From Rathayibacter sp. VKM Ac-2759 (lineage in GTDB: Bacteria > Actinomycetota > Actinomycetes > Actinomycetales > Microbacteriaceae): DNA of 64,000 nucleotides. Where the stretch lies: positions 1,798,001-1,862,000 of the forward strand of contig NZ_CP047176.1 of the NCBI RefSeq assembly GCF_009834225.1. The letters are read 5' to 3'. Position numbers and translations under genes: made by a program. Within the stretch, counting starts at the first letter, position 1. Each line of letters opens with the position of its first letter. Below are positions 53,955 to 63,196 of this stretch, piece after piece. A model generated the notes under the pieces. It searched no databases, was not told the origin of the DNA, and saw only the letters and a program-made list of their open reading frames with translations.

Positions 53955-54320
53955 ATGGCATCAGGCGGCAGTGCAATCCGCGGTTCGCGCGTCGGCGCGG
54001 GACCCATGGGCGAGCAGGACCGGGGCTTCCACGCGGAGCGCGTCGCGGTCTCCTACTGGGACGCCCTCGGCAACGAGACGGTGCGCCACTTCTCGGCGGC
54101 CCTCCCCGAGGACGAGATCCCCGAGGTCATCGACTCCCCGCAGTCGGGACTTCCGGCCGGTCGTGACCGGGCGAACCCCCCTCAGGTCGCGAAGACCGAG
54201 CCCTACAAGACGCACCTCGCCTACGTGAAGGAGCGTCGCACCGAGGCCGAGGCCGCGCAGCTCCTCGAGGAGGCGCTGCAGCAGCTCCGTGCACGCCGCG
54301 GGACCGCGACGCCGTCCTGA
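53955..54320 (+). CDS. rbpA: RNA polymerase-binding protein RbpA
   Basis: A 121-residue actinobacterial factor that binds sigma and stabilises the open complex. AIRGSRVGAGPMGEQDRG (about 7-24) is the N-terminal tail. The core (about 28-75) is followed by the linker and sigma-interacting C-terminal helix THLAYVKERRTEAEAAQLLEEAL (about 87-109). It has no cysteine at all, so the zinc site known from Streptomyces RbpA is absent, as in some other lineages. It is probably cotranscribed with secG and ends at a bidirectional terminator. Confidence 0.88.
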   Translation: MASGGSAIRGSRVGAGPMGEQDRGFHAERVAVSYWDALGNETVRHFSAALPEDEIPEVIDSPQSGLPAGRDRANPPQVAKTEPYKTHLAYVKERRTEAEAAQLLEEALQQLRARRGTATPS

Positions 54321-54338
54321 TCGGCGTCACGGCCGACG

Positions 54339-54386
54339 AACGCCGAAGGGCCCGACCCCCGCGAGGGAGTCGGGCCCTTCGGCGTT
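54339..54386. terminator. Bidirectional terminator between rbpA and pgl
   Basis: AACGCCGAAGGGCCCGAC (54339-54356) pairs perfectly with 54369-54386 (18 bp, 12-nt loop). It sits between convergent genes and can serve both. Confidence 0.85.
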
Positions 54387-54392
54387 CCGGAC

Positions 54393-55160
54393 TCAGTAGC
54401 TCGGAGCGATGAGCGACTCGGGGACCTCGGCCGCAGCCTCCTGGTCGACGAAGAACACCGTGCGCTTGCGTCCGAAGGCGCCCGCCGCCGGCACCTCGTT
54501 GGTGCTCGCGCCGGCGAGCGCGAGTCCGAGGGCCGACGCCTTGTCGGCGCCCGCGAGGACCATCCAGATCCGGTCGGACTGATTGATCAGCGGGAGCGTG
54601 AGCGTGAGGCGCTCCGGCGGCGGCTTGGGCGAGTTGCGGACCGGCAGGACGCCCGGCTGCGGGTGGCGGATGGCGGAGCGCTCGGGGAAGAGCGAGGCGA
54701 TGTGCCCGTCGGGCCCGACGCCGAGGAAGGTGATGTCGAAGCGCGGGTACTCGCGCCCCTCCGTCGCGTGGGCGCGGAGCTCGGAGTCGTACACCGCCGC
54801 GGCGGCGTCGAGGTCGATGCCCTCGTCGGACGCCGGGTAGGAGTGGACGTTCTCGCTCGGCACGCCGAGCGTCGTGAAGAGGTCGCCCGCCTGCACGTCG
54901 TTGCGGTCCTCGTGCCCGCGGGGCACCCAGCGCTCGTCGCCCCACCAGAAGTGGACCCGCGACCAGTCGACGTTCCCCGCGGCCGACGAGGTGGCGATCT
55001 CCTTGAGGGTCGCCGCTCCCATCGTGCCGCCCGTGAGGACGACGTTCGCCGACCCGAGGTCGTCGAGGATGTCGATCGTCTTGGTCAGGAATCGCGCGGC
55101 GACCGAGCCGGCGAGGGTCTGCTTGTCGCGGTGGACGAGGACACGACGTTCGGTGGTCAT
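54393..55160 (-). CDS. pgl: 6-phosphogluconolactonase
   Basis: Hydrolyses 6-phosphogluconolactone to 6-phosphogluconate, the second step of the oxidative pentose phosphate pathway. The 255-residue SugarP_isomerase-type protein has VVLTGGTMGAATLKEI (about 38-53), WSRVHFWWGDERWVP (about 65-79) and ITFLGVGPDGHIASLFP (about 142-158), all diagnostic. ATG 55160 is chosen because the extension to 55322 has no family similarity. It lies last in the minus-strand run zwf-opcA-pgl, 85 bp after opcA. Confidence 0.93.
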   Translation of the reverse strand: MTTERRVLVHRDKQTLAGSVAARFLTKTIDILDDLGSANVVLTGGTMGAATLKEIATSSAAGNVDWSRVHFWWGDERWVPRGHEDRNDVQAGDLFTTLGVPSENVHSYPASDEGIDLDAAAAVYDSELRAHATEGREYPRFDITFLGVGPDGHIASLFPERSAIRHPQPGVLPVRNSPKPPPERLTLTLPLINQSDRIWMVLAGADKASALGLALAGASTNEVPAAGAFGRKRTVFFVDQEAAAEVPESLIAPSY

Positions 55161-55245
55161 GCAGGGTCTCCTTGGGGTGGTCGCCGATCGGCGGATGGTC
55201 GACTCCGGGGCAGGATGCGCCGGCCTGCAGTGCAGGCCGGCGGCA

Positions 55246-56214
55246 TCAGGACGCGGTGCGGGCTCCGGACTTCTCCGAGAGCATGTCCACACCGCGCGAG
55301 ATGACTTCACCGTACAGGTCATCCGGGTCGAGCCTGCGCAGCTCCTCCGCCAGGCAGTCCCGGAGGCTGCGGCGGGGGAGGGAGATGTCGTGAACGGGCT
55401 GATCCGGCTGGGTCAGCGTCGCCACGTTGGGGATGGAGCGCTCGAGCTCGATGACGCCCGACTCGCGGAAGAGCCGCACGCCGTGGATCCCGCTGGAGCC
55501 GGTCGCGCTGATGGTCAGCTCGTGGTCGACGGGGATGTCGAGCTCGAGCTGCAGCCAGGCGGCGAGCAGGATCGTCGAGGGCGAGTCCGGGGCGCCGGAG
55601 ACCTCGACCGCGGTGATCGGCTCGTAGGGCGGCTGGTCCAGCACGGCCGCCAGCTGGGCGCGCCACAGGGTCAGCCGCGTCCAGGCGAAGTCCGTGTCGC
55701 CGGGGGCGTAGGTGGAGGCGAGGTGGTGCAGCGCCTCCGCCGGGTTGGACTGCGCGGAGGCGTCGGTGATGCGGCGGGTCGCGATGCGTCCGATGGGCGA
55801 CTGCGAGGCGCTCTCGGGCGCACTGTTGGGCCACCAGGCGACCACGGGGGCGTCGGGCAGGAGGAGCCCGGTGACGAGGCTCTCCTCGTCGCTCGCGGCG
55901 TCGCCGAACGGGCGGAGCACGACGACCTCGCTCGCGCCCGCGTCGCCGCCGACGCGGATCTGCGCGTCGACCCGGGGGGTCGCGTCGACGGGGACGGTGG
56001 TGAGCCCGTCGTCCTTCGAGACGACGATGACGCGCATCGGGTGCTCGCGCGAGGCGTCGTTGGCGGCGTCGATCGCCTCCTCCTCGTGGCCCCGCGAGGT
56101 CGCGATGATGAGGGTGAGGACGCGGCCGAGGGCGACGGCGCCGCCCTCCTCGCGGATCTTGACGAGGGTCTTCGAGACCTCGCTCGTCGTGGTGTCGGGC
56201 AGATCGACGATCAT
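55246..56214 (-). CDS. opcA: Glucose-6-phosphate dehydrogenase assembly protein OpcA
   Basis: A 322-residue protein needed for active or redox-regulated Zwf in actinobacteria and cyanobacteria. Family features are MIVDLPDTTTSEVSKTL at the start, TLIIATSRGHEEEAIDAAN (about 34-52), the SLVTGLLLPDAPVVAWWP segment (about 112-129), FAWTRLTLWRAQLAAVLDQPP (about 176-196) and a C-terminal PRRSLRDCLAEELRRLDPDD. It starts 4 bp inside zwf, strongly suggesting coupled synthesis of the two partners. Confidence 0.92.
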   Translation of the reverse strand: MIVDLPDTTTSEVSKTLVKIREEGGAVALGRVLTLIIATSRGHEEEAIDAANDASREHPMRVIVVSKDDGLTTVPVDATPRVDAQIRVGGDAGASEVVVLRPFGDAASDEESLVTGLLLPDAPVVAWWPNSAPESASQSPIGRIATRRITDASAQSNPAEALHHLASTYAPGDTDFAWTRLTLWRAQLAAVLDQPPYEPITAVEVSGAPDSPSTILLAAWLQLELDIPVDHELTISATGSSGIHGVRLFRESGVIELERSIPNVATLTQPDQPVHDISLPRRSLRDCLAEELRRLDPDDLYGEVISRGVDMLSEKSGARTAS

Positions 56215-57749
56215 GGGCGCCTCCAGGTGCGGCCGTCGCGGGCGAGGAGCTCGTCGGCGGATTCGGGGCCCCAGGTTCCGGGGCGGTACTGCTCGGGCTG
56301 TCCCTGCGTCGTCCAGTACTCCTCGATCGGGTCGAGGATCTTCCAGGACAGCTCGACCTCCTCGTGCCGCGGGAACAGCGGCGGCTCGCCCAGGAGGACG
56401 TCGAGGATGAGGCGCTCGTACGCCTCCGGGCTGGCCTCGGTGAACGCGTGGCCGTAGCCGAAGTCCATCGTGACGTCGCGCACCTGCATGCCGGCGCCGG
56501 GCACCTTCGAGCCGAAGCGCATGGTCACGCCCTCGTCGGGCTGCACGCGGATGACGAGCGCGTTCTGGCCGAGCGACGTGGTCTGGCTCTCGGCGAAGAG
56601 CTGCTGCGGCGCGCGCTTGAAGACGACCGCGATCTCGGTCACGCGACGGCCGAGGCGCTTGCCCGCTCGCAGGTAGAAGGGGACACCGGCCCAGCGGCGG
56701 GTGCCGATGTCGAGGCGCATCGCGGCGAAGGTCTCGGTGGTCGAGGTGGGGCTCATGCCGTCCTCCTCGAGGAAGCCGAGGACCTTCTCGCCGCCCTGCC
56801 ATCCTCCGGAGTACTGTCCGCGCGCGGTGACCGTGGAGAGGTCCTTCGGCAGACGGACGGCGGCGAGCACCTTCTCCTTCTCGGCGCGCAGGTCGGCGGC
56901 GTCGAAGGAGATGGGCTCCTCCATCGCCGTGAGGGCGAGGAGCTGCAGCAGGTGGTTCTGGATGACGTCGCGGGCGGCGCCGATGCCGTCGTAGTAGCCG
57001 GCGCGGCCGCCCACTCCGATGTCCTCGGCCATCGTGATCTGCACGTGGTCGACGTAGTTCGAGTTCCAGAGGGGCTCGTACATCATGTTGGCGAAGCGCA
57101 GCGCCAGGATGTTCTGGACCGTCTCCTTGCCGAGGTAGTGGTCGATCCGGAAGACGGAGTCGGGCGGGAAGACCGACTCGACGACGGAGTTCAGCTCACG
57201 GGCGGTCTTGAGGTCGCTGCCGAAGGGCTTCTCGATGACGACGCGTCGCCACTGGCCCTCCTTCTGCTCGGCGAGTCCGGAGTTGCGGAGCTGCTCGGTC
57301 ACCTGGGGGAACGACTTGGGCGGGATCGAGAGGTAGAAGGCGAAGTTGCCGTTCGTCCCGCGCTCGCGGTCGAGCTCGTCGACGGTGGTCTTCAGGCGCG
57401 CGAAGGCGTCGGGGTCGTCGAACTCGCCCTGCACGAAGCGGATGCCCTGCGCGAGCTGGGTCCAGACCTCCTCGTGGAACTCGGTGCGCGCGTACTTCTT
57501 GACGGAGTCGTGCACGACCTTCTCGAAGTCCTGGTCGTCCCAGTCGCGCCGGGCGAAGCCCACGAGCGCGAACCCGGGCGGGAGGAGGCCGCGGTTGGCC
57601 AGGTCGTAGACCGCCGGCATGAGCTTCTTGCGGGAGAGGTCGCCGGTGACTCCGAAGATCACGAGGCCGCTGGGGCCCGCGATCCGGTTCAACCGGCGAT
57701 CGAAGCTCAACCGCAGGGGGTTGAACTCGGGGGTGATGTCCACAGACAT
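56211..57749 (-). CDS. zwf: Glucose-6-phosphate 1-dehydrogenase
   Basis: Oxidises glucose-6-phosphate with NADP, the entry step of the pentose phosphate pathway. The 512-residue protein has the coenzyme motif IFGVTGDLSRKKLMPAVYDL (about 31-50), the substrate-site lysine in RIDHYLGKETVQN (about 198-210), and EKPFGSDL. The following genes opcA and pgl complete the oxidative branch. The 196-bp gap upstream to pgi holds the pgi terminator, and no clear -10 element was recognised for zwf. Confidence 0.96.
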   Translation of the reverse strand: MSVDITPEFNPLRLSFDRRLNRIAGPSGLVIFGVTGDLSRKKLMPAVYDLANRGLLPPGFALVGFARRDWDDQDFEKVVHDSVKKYARTEFHEEVWTQLAQGIRFVQGEFDDPDAFARLKTTVDELDRERGTNGNFAFYLSIPPKSFPQVTEQLRNSGLAEQKEGQWRRVVIEKPFGSDLKTARELNSVVESVFPPDSVFRIDHYLGKETVQNILALRFANMMYEPLWNSNYVDHVQITMAEDIGVGGRAGYYDGIGAARDVIQNHLLQLLALTAMEEPISFDAADLRAEKEKVLAAVRLPKDLSTVTARGQYSGGWQGGEKVLGFLEEDGMSPTSTTETFAAMRLDIGTRRWAGVPFYLRAGKRLGRRVTEIAVVFKRAPQQLFAESQTTSLGQNALVIRVQPDEGVTMRFGSKVPGAGMQVRDVTMDFGYGHAFTEASPEAYERLILDVLLGEPPLFPRHEEVELSWKILDPIEEYWTTQGQPEQYRPGTWGPESADELLARDGRTWRRP

Positions 57750-57893
57750 GTGCAGTGTCCTTCTGTGTGCCGGGGCGGCCGGTGGTGCCGGCCGCTTCGG
57801 CGCACTGCTATCGGTGACGGAGGGGGAGGGGACGCCCGCCCGCTCCGGTGAGGGCTTGCGATCGCGACCCGGGAGGAGCCGCGCGGACGACCG

Positions 57894-57940
57894 CGGGCAC
57901 GCCGCACCGGCTCCCGGGGGAGCGCGGGGCGGCGTGCCCG
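57894..57940 (-). terminator. pgi: Terminator-like hairpin after pgi
   Basis: CGGGCACGCCGC (57894-57905) pairs with GCGGCGTGCCCG (57929-57940). It lies 5 bp past the pgi stop on the minus strand. Confidence 0.6.
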
Positions 57941-57945
57941 TCTGG

Positions 57946-59559
57946 TCAGGTGTTGAGCGCCTCGAAGAGCGCCTCGAGGTCGGCCTCGGGGTCGGTCAGC
58001 GTGAGCGTGAGCACCGGGCGACCGTGCTCGGCGAGCACGCTCGCGTCGCCGGCGGCCTGGGCCAGGATCAGCTGTCCGAAGGTGAACGGGCTCTCGGGGA
58101 TCTCGAGATCCGTGCTCGCGCGCTCGGTGATCTGGAGGAAGACGCCGGTCGGCGCTCCGCCCTTGTGGTACTGACCGGTCGAGTGCAGGAAGCGAGGGCC
58201 CCAGCCGAAGGTCACGGGACGCTGCGCCTGCGCGGCCAGGAGGTCGCGGACGCCCTCCAGCTGCGGGAGGGCGAGGCGGTCGACGTAGGCCTGGATCGAG
58301 ACGTAGCCGCCCTCGCCCAGCTGCGCGAGCAGGAGGTCGACGGCCTGGGCCACGGTCGAGACGCCCTCGGTGACGGCGGCGGTCCCGGTGACCTCGATGC
58401 CGGCATCGGTGAAGGCCGGCGCGGCCGGCTCCGGGCGCTTCTCGAGCAGGGCGCGGGTCGCGATCTTCGCCGACTCGACGTCGGGCTGGTCGAACGGGTT
58501 GATCCCGAGCAGACGACCCGCGACGGCGACGGCGTACTCCCACGTCAGCATCTGCGCGCCGAGCGAACCGGAGAGGAGGATCTCGCCCTCGTGCCGGTCG
58601 CGGGGGAACAGGTGGAGCGCGGTCGCGTCCTCGACGAGACGGACGACCTGCACGTCGGGCAGATCCTCCGAGAGCTCGGGCGCGAGGGTGCCGAGGACGA
58701 CGGGGAGGATCCCCGTGCCGTCCTTGCCGGTGGACTCGGCGATGAGCTGCTCCGCCCAGTCGGCGAAGCCCACGATGTGGGTCCCGTCGGCGACGATCGC
58801 GAGCTTGTCGCGTCGCGGGCTGGTCGCGGCGATCGCCGCGCCCAGGATCAGCCCCGGGTTCTCGGGGGTGTCCACCGCCAGGCCGAGCGACGCCTCCGAC
58901 GCCTCGTCGAGCAGCGCCTCGATGTCGGCGCCGGCGAGACCGGACGGCACGAGGCCGAAGGCCGAGAGCGCCGAGAAGCGGCCGCCGATGTTCGGGTCGG
59001 CGTTGAAGACGCGGTAGCCCGCCTCGCGCGAGGAGGAGTCGAGCGGGGAGCCCGGGTCGGTCACGATCACGATGCGGTCGAGCGGGTCGATCCCGGCCTC
59101 GGTGAACGCCTTCTCGTAGGCCTTCTTCTGGCTCGCGGTCTCGACGGTCGAACCCGACTTGGACGAGATCACGACGGCCGTCGTGGCGAGGCGGTCCTGC
59201 AGCGCGGCCAGGACCTGACCGGGGGCGGTCGAGTCGAGGACGGTGAGCTCGACGCCCGCGGTGCGGGTGATGACCTCGGGCGCGAGTGACGAGCCGCCCA
59301 TGCCGCCGAGGACGATGTGGTCGATGCCCTTCGCCTGGAACTCCTCGCGGAGGGCGAGGATCTGCGGGATGAGGGGACGCGAGACGGTGGTCGACTCGGT
59401 CCAGCCGAGGCGCTTGGCCGCCTCCTCCTCCGCCGCGGCGCCCCAGAGCGTGGGGACCTGGGCGGTGATGCCGGAGGCGACCTCGTCGGCGACGAGATCG
59501 GGGACGACGCGGTCGACGGCCTTCTCGGCGTCACCGCTGACGTGGATCTGGATCGTCAT
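57946..59559 (-). CDS. pgi: Glucose-6-phosphate isomerase (tal-linked type)
   Basis: Interconverts glucose-6-phosphate and fructose-6-phosphate. The 537-residue protein belongs to the PGI type that in some bacteria is fused behind transaldolase; here it is separate. SIS-fold segments are VLGGMGGSSLAPEV (about 83-96), VISSKSGSTVETASQKK (about 129-145) and GGRFSALSAFGLVP (about 192-205). The C-terminal half has LHSTGQYHKGGAPTGVFLQI (about 468-487) with the catalytic-region glutamine and histidine. It starts 3 bp after the tal stop, so it is cotranscribed with tal. Confidence 0.88.
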   Translation of the reverse strand: MTIQIHVSGDAEKAVDRVVPDLVADEVASGITAQVPTLWGAAAEEEAAKRLGWTESTTVSRPLIPQILALREEFQAKGIDHIVLGGMGGSSLAPEVITRTAGVELTVLDSTAPGQVLAALQDRLATTAVVISSKSGSTVETASQKKAYEKAFTEAGIDPLDRIVIVTDPGSPLDSSSREAGYRVFNADPNIGGRFSALSAFGLVPSGLAGADIEALLDEASEASLGLAVDTPENPGLILGAAIAATSPRRDKLAIVADGTHIVGFADWAEQLIAESTGKDGTGILPVVLGTLAPELSEDLPDVQVVRLVEDATALHLFPRDRHEGEILLSGSLGAQMLTWEYAVAVAGRLLGINPFDQPDVESAKIATRALLEKRPEPAAPAFTDAGIEVTGTAAVTEGVSTVAQAVDLLLAQLGEGGYVSIQAYVDRLALPQLEGVRDLLAAQAQRPVTFGWGPRFLHSTGQYHKGGAPTGVFLQITERASTDLEIPESPFTFGQLILAQAAGDASVLAEHGRPVLTLTLTDPEADLEALFEALNT

Positions 59560-59562
59560 GGC

Positions 59563-60684
59563 TCAGGCCTGCGCCTTCGCGCCCTCGAGCGCGGCGGTGA
59601 CGGTGTCGAGCAGCTCGTTCCAGGAGACGATGAACTTCTCGACGCCCTCCTTCTCGAGCAGCTCGGTGACGTCGGCGTACGAGACGCCCTGCGCGGCCAC
59701 GGCGTCGAGGACGGCGTTCGCGTCGGCGTAGGAGCCGGTGACGGTGTCGCCGGTGATCTCGCCGTGGTCGAAGGTCGCCTCGAGGGTCTTCTCGGGCATC
59801 GTGTTGACGACGCCGGCCGCGACGAGCTCGGTCACGTAGAGGGTGTCGGGGAGGTCGGTCGACTTGACGCCGGTCGAGGCCCACAGCGGGCGCTGGCGGT
59901 TCGCGCCCGACTCCTGCAGCAGGAGCGCGCGCTCGGTGGCGAACGCCTCGACGAAGACCTCGTAGGCGAGCTGCGCGTTGGCGACGCCCGACTTGCTCTT
60001 GAGCGCGCGGGCCTCGTCGGTGCCGACGGCCTCGAGGCGCTTGTCGATCTCGGTGTCGACGCGCGAGACGAAGAACGAGGCGACGGAGTGGATGGTCGAC
60101 AGGTCGATGCCGGCCTCCTTGGCCTTCTCGAGGCCGGCGAGGTACGCGTTGATGACCGCGCGGTAGCGGGCGAGCGAGAAGATCAGGGTCACGTTGACCG
60201 AGATGCCGGAGCCGATGACCTCGGTGATCGCCTCGAGGCCCTCGACGGTCGCGGGGATCTTGATCATCGCGTTGGGGCGGTCGACCTTGGCCCAGAGGGC
60301 CTTGGCCTGCTCGATGGTGCCCTGCGCGTCGTGCGCGAGGCCCGGCTCGACCTCGATCGAGACGCGGCCGTCGTAGCCGTGGGACGCGTCGTAGATCGGG
60401 CGGAAGATGTCGGACGCGGCGGCGACGTCGTCGGTCGTGATCTCGAAGACGGCGTCGGTCACCGAGGCGCCGGAGGCGGCGAGCTCGCGCACCTGGGCGT
60501 CGTAGGACTCGCCGTTCGCGAGGGCCGCGGCGAAGATCGTGGGGTTGGTGGTGACTCCGACGACGTTCTTCTCGTCGATCAGCTTCTGCAGTCCTCCGGA
60601 GGAGATGCGCGAGCGCGACAGGTCGTCGAGCCAGATGCTGACGCCGGCGGCGGAGAGCTCTGCGGTGGGGGTGTTCTCAGTCAT
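59563..60684 (-). CDS. tal: Transaldolase
   Basis: Moves a dihydroxyacetone unit between sugar phosphates in the non-oxidative pentose phosphate pathway. The 373-residue actinobacterial type has [18 protein letters not shown] (about 10-27), [11 protein letters not shown] (about 41-51), the Schiff-base lysine in [12 protein letters not shown] (about 141), and [16 protein letters not shown]. The C-terminal segment has [12 protein letters not shown] 60684 is the family start. pgi follows immediately; tkt precedes, separated by a terminator. Confidence 0.95.
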   Translation of the reverse strand: MTENTPTAELSAAGVSIWLDDLSRSRISSGGLQKLIDEKNVVGVTTNPTIFAAALANGESYDAQVRELAASGASVTDAVFEITTDDVAAASDIFRPIYDASHGYDGRVSIEVEPGLAHDAQGTIEQAKALWAKVDRPNAMIKIPATVEGLEAITEVIGSGISVNVTLIFSLARYRAVINAYLAGLEKAKEAGIDLSTIHSVASFFVSRVDTEIDKRLEAVGTDEARALKSKSGVANAQLAYEVFVEAFATERALLLQESGANRQRPLWASTGVKSTDLPDTLYVTELVAAGVVNTMPEKTLEATFDHGEITGDTVTGSYADANAVLDAVAAQGVSYADVTELLEKEGVEKFIVSWNELLDTVTAALEGAKAQA

Positions 60685-60743
60685 GTCTCTTCTTCTTCGT
60701 GCGTAGGTGGAACGGGTAGCGGGGGGAGTCGTCGGGCTGACGG

Positions 60744-60776
60744 CGAAGGCCGCGTCCGTGGTGGACGCGGCCTTCG
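60744..60776 (-). terminator. tkt: Intrinsic terminator of tkt
   Basis: A perfect 14-bp stem CGAAGGCCGCGTCC/GGACGCGGCCTTCG, loop GTGGT (on the plus strand), 3 bp after the tkt stop. Confidence 0.8.
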
Positions 60777-60779
60777 GGG

Positions 60780-62873
60780 TCAGGAAGCCTCGATCGACTC
60801 CTTCGCGGCGGTGAGGGCCGCGTCGGTGGTGATCCCGAACTCGCGGAACAGGGTCTTGTAGTCGGCGGAGGCGCCGAAGTGCTCGATGGAGACCGAGCGG
60901 CCGGCGTCGCCGACGTACTTCTGCCAGCCGAGGCTCAGTCCGGCCTCGATCGACACGCGCGCCTTCACGGAGGAGGGGAGCACCTTCTCGCGGTACTCCG
61001 CGTCCTGCTCCTCGAACCACTCGAGCGAGGGAGCCGAGACGACGCGGGCGTTGACGCCCTCGCCCTTCAGCAGCTCGCGCGCCTCGACGGCGATCTGCAG
61101 CTCGGAGCCGGTGGCGATGAAGATGACGTCCGGGGTGCCGTTCGGGGCCTCGGCCAGGATGTACGCGCCGCGGGCGACGTTCGAGGCGTGAGCGAAGGTC
61201 TCGCCCTCGGCCTCGCCCTCGCCGCGCTCGAACACCGGGATGTTCTGACGGGTGAGCGCCAGACCGGCCGGTCCCTCACGGCGCTCCAGGATGGTCTTCC
61301 AGGCGTAGGCGACCTCGTTCGCGTCGCCGGGGCGGACGATGTCCAGTCCCGGGATCGCGCGCAGGGCGGCCAGCTGCTCGACCGGCTGGTGCGTCGGGCC
61401 GTCCTCGCCGAGGGCGACGGAGTCGTGCGTCCAGACGTAGATCGCCGGCGCCTTCATGAGCGCGGCGAGACGGACAGCCGGGCGCATGTAGTCGGAGAAG
61501 ATCAGGAACGTGCCGCCGAAGGGGCGGGTGTTGCCGTGCAGGACGATGCCGTTGAGGATCGCGCCCATGGCGTGCTCGCGGATGCCGAAGTGCAGCACGC
61601 GGCCGCCCTTCTTGCCGGTCCACTCGTGCGTCGAGAACTCCGTCGGGACGAAGGAGCCCGCTCCCTCGATCGTCGTGTTGTTCGACTCGGCGAGGTCGGC
61701 GGAGCCGCCCCAGAGCTCGGGCACGACGCCGGCGAGGGCGTTGATGACCTTGCCGGACGCGGCGCGGGTCGAGACCTCCTTGCCGGGCTCGAAGACCGGC
61801 AGCGCCTCCTGGACGCCCTCGGGGAGCTCGCCGCTGAGGACGCGGTCGAGGAGGACCTTCTTGTCGGGGTTGGCGCTCGCCCACGCGTCGAACTGCTCGT
61901 TCCACTCGGCGTGCGCCGCCTGGCCGCGCTCGACGGCCTTGCGGGTGTGCTCGATGACCTCGTCGGCGACGTCGAAGGTCTTCTCGGGGTCGAAGCCGAG
62001 CACCTCCTTGAGGCCGCGCAGCTCGTCGGCGCCGAGCGCCGAGCCGTGGATCTTGCCGGTGTTCTGCTTCTTCGGCGACGGCCAGCCGATGATGGTGCGC
62101 AGGATGATGAGCGACGGCTTGTCGGTCTCGCCCTTGGCGGCCTCGATGGCGGCGTGGAGCTCGGCGACGTCCTCGTGGTACTCGCCGGTCTTCTTCCAGT
62201 CGACGACCTGCACCTGCCAGTCGTAGGCCTCGTAGCGGGCCTTGACGTCCTCGGTGAAGGCGATGTTGGTGTCGTCCTCGATCGAGATCTGGTTGGAGTC
62301 GTAGATGACGACGAGGTTGCCGAGCTTCTGGTGGCCGGCCAGCGAGGAGGCCTCGCTGGTCACGCCCTCCTGCAGGTCGCCGTCGCCGGCGATGACGTAG
62401 ACGAAGTGGTCGAACGGCGAGTCGCCGGCGGCGGCCTCGGGGTCGAACAGGTCGCGCTCGAAGCGCGAGGCGTAGGCGAAGCCCACGGCGGAGGCGAGGC
62501 CCTGGCCGAGCGGGCCGGTCGTGATCTCGACGCCGTCGGTGTGGCCGTACTCGGGGTGGCCCGGGGTCTTCGAGCCCCAGGTGCGCAGCGCCTTGAGGTC
62601 GTCGAGCTCGAGGCCGTAGCCGCCCAGGTAGAACTGGACGTACTGCGTCAGCGAGGAGTGGCCGACCGACAGGATGAAGCGGTCGCGTCCGATCCAGGTG
62701 GCGTCGGACGGGTCGCGGCGCATGACCTTCTGGAACAGGAGGTAGGCGGCGGGCGCGAGGCTCATGGCGGTTCCGGGATGGCCGTTGCCGACCTTCTCGA
62801 CCGCATCCGCGGCGAGGACCCTCGCCGTGTCGACTGCCTTCTCGTCAATGGATTCCCATTGCAGTTCTGACAC
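60780..62873 (-). CDS. tkt: Transketolase
   Basis: TPP enzyme that transfers two-carbon units in the pentose phosphate pathway. The 697-residue protein has the N-terminal histidine segment [17 protein letters not shown] (about 28-44), the TPP-binding [18 protein letters not shown] (about 154-171) with DSNQISIED, the catalytic glutamate region [15 protein letters not shown] (about 430-444), and the C-terminal domain. GTG 62873 follows GAGAAGGG; the upstream frame to 63152 lacks family similarity. It starts the minus-strand pathway tkt-tal-pgi-zwf-opcA-pgl. Confidence 0.95.
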   Translation of the reverse strand: MSELQWESIDEKAVDTARVLAADAVEKVGNGHPGTAMSLAPAAYLLFQKVMRRDPSDATWIGRDRFILSVGHSSLTQYVQFYLGGYGLELDDLKALRTWGSKTPGHPEYGHTDGVEITTGPLGQGLASAVGFAYASRFERDLFDPEAAAGDSPFDHFVYVIAGDGDLQEGVTSEASSLAGHQKLGNLVVIYDSNQISIEDDTNIAFTEDVKARYEAYDWQVQVVDWKKTGEYHEDVAELHAAIEAAKGETDKPSLIILRTIIGWPSPKKQNTGKIHGSALGADELRGLKEVLGFDPEKTFDVADEVIEHTRKAVERGQAAHAEWNEQFDAWASANPDKKVLLDRVLSGELPEGVQEALPVFEPGKEVSTRAASGKVINALAGVVPELWGGSADLAESNNTTIEGAGSFVPTEFSTHEWTGKKGGRVLHFGIREHAMGAILNGIVLHGNTRPFGGTFLIFSDYMRPAVRLAALMKAPAIYVWTHDSVALGEDGPTHQPVEQLAALRAIPGLDIVRPGDANEVAYAWKTILERREGPAGLALTRQNIPVFERGEGEAEGETFAHASNVARGAYILAEAPNGTPDVIFIATGSELQIAVEARELLKGEGVNARVVSAPSLEWFEEQDAEYREKVLPSSVKARVSIEAGLSLGWQKYVGDAGRSVSIEHFGASADYKTLFREFGITTDAALTAAKESIEAS

Positions 62874-63053
62874 TTGGTACTGACCCTTCTCGAGACGTGG
62901 GGGAGACGGGGACCGTCCGCCCTCTCGCATGGTGGAGCACGCCGCATGACGACATCGGCACGATGCTCCGGCGACGACCCTCTCCGGTGCGCGTCGCGAC
63001 CGATCGGTCGGATGCGCCGGGGTGCGTGCCGGGGGCTCTGGCGAGCACCTCCG

Positions 63054-63059
63054 ATCATA
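63054..63059 (-). promoter_or_regulatory. tkt: Possible -10 element TATGAT of tkt
   Basis: On the minus strand TATGAT is the only TANNNT-like element found in the 323-bp gap upstream of tkt. It would imply a leader of about 180 nt. No -35 is evident. Confidence 0.3.
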
Positions 63060-63159
63060 CCGAGGGGGGTGCGCCCGCCCGCGGGGGTTGCGGCATCGCA
63101 TATGTCGGCGATCGATTGGACAAGCGTGCACTCGCGGCGTCCTCCTGGTCACCGCGCAT

Positions 63160-63185
63160 TACACTCGTTCGGGATCGTTCGAACG
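63160..63185 (+). promoter_or_regulatory. ctaB: ctaB promoter TACACT and adjacent palindrome
   Basis: TACACT (63160-63165) lies 31 nt before ATG 63197. Just downstream, the 10-bp palindrome CGTTCGAACG (63176-63185), preceded by another CGTTCG, lies in the leader and may bind a regulator. The rest of the 62874-63196 gap showed nothing recognisable. Confidence 0.4.
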
Positions 63186-63196
63186 TTAGAGGAGCA

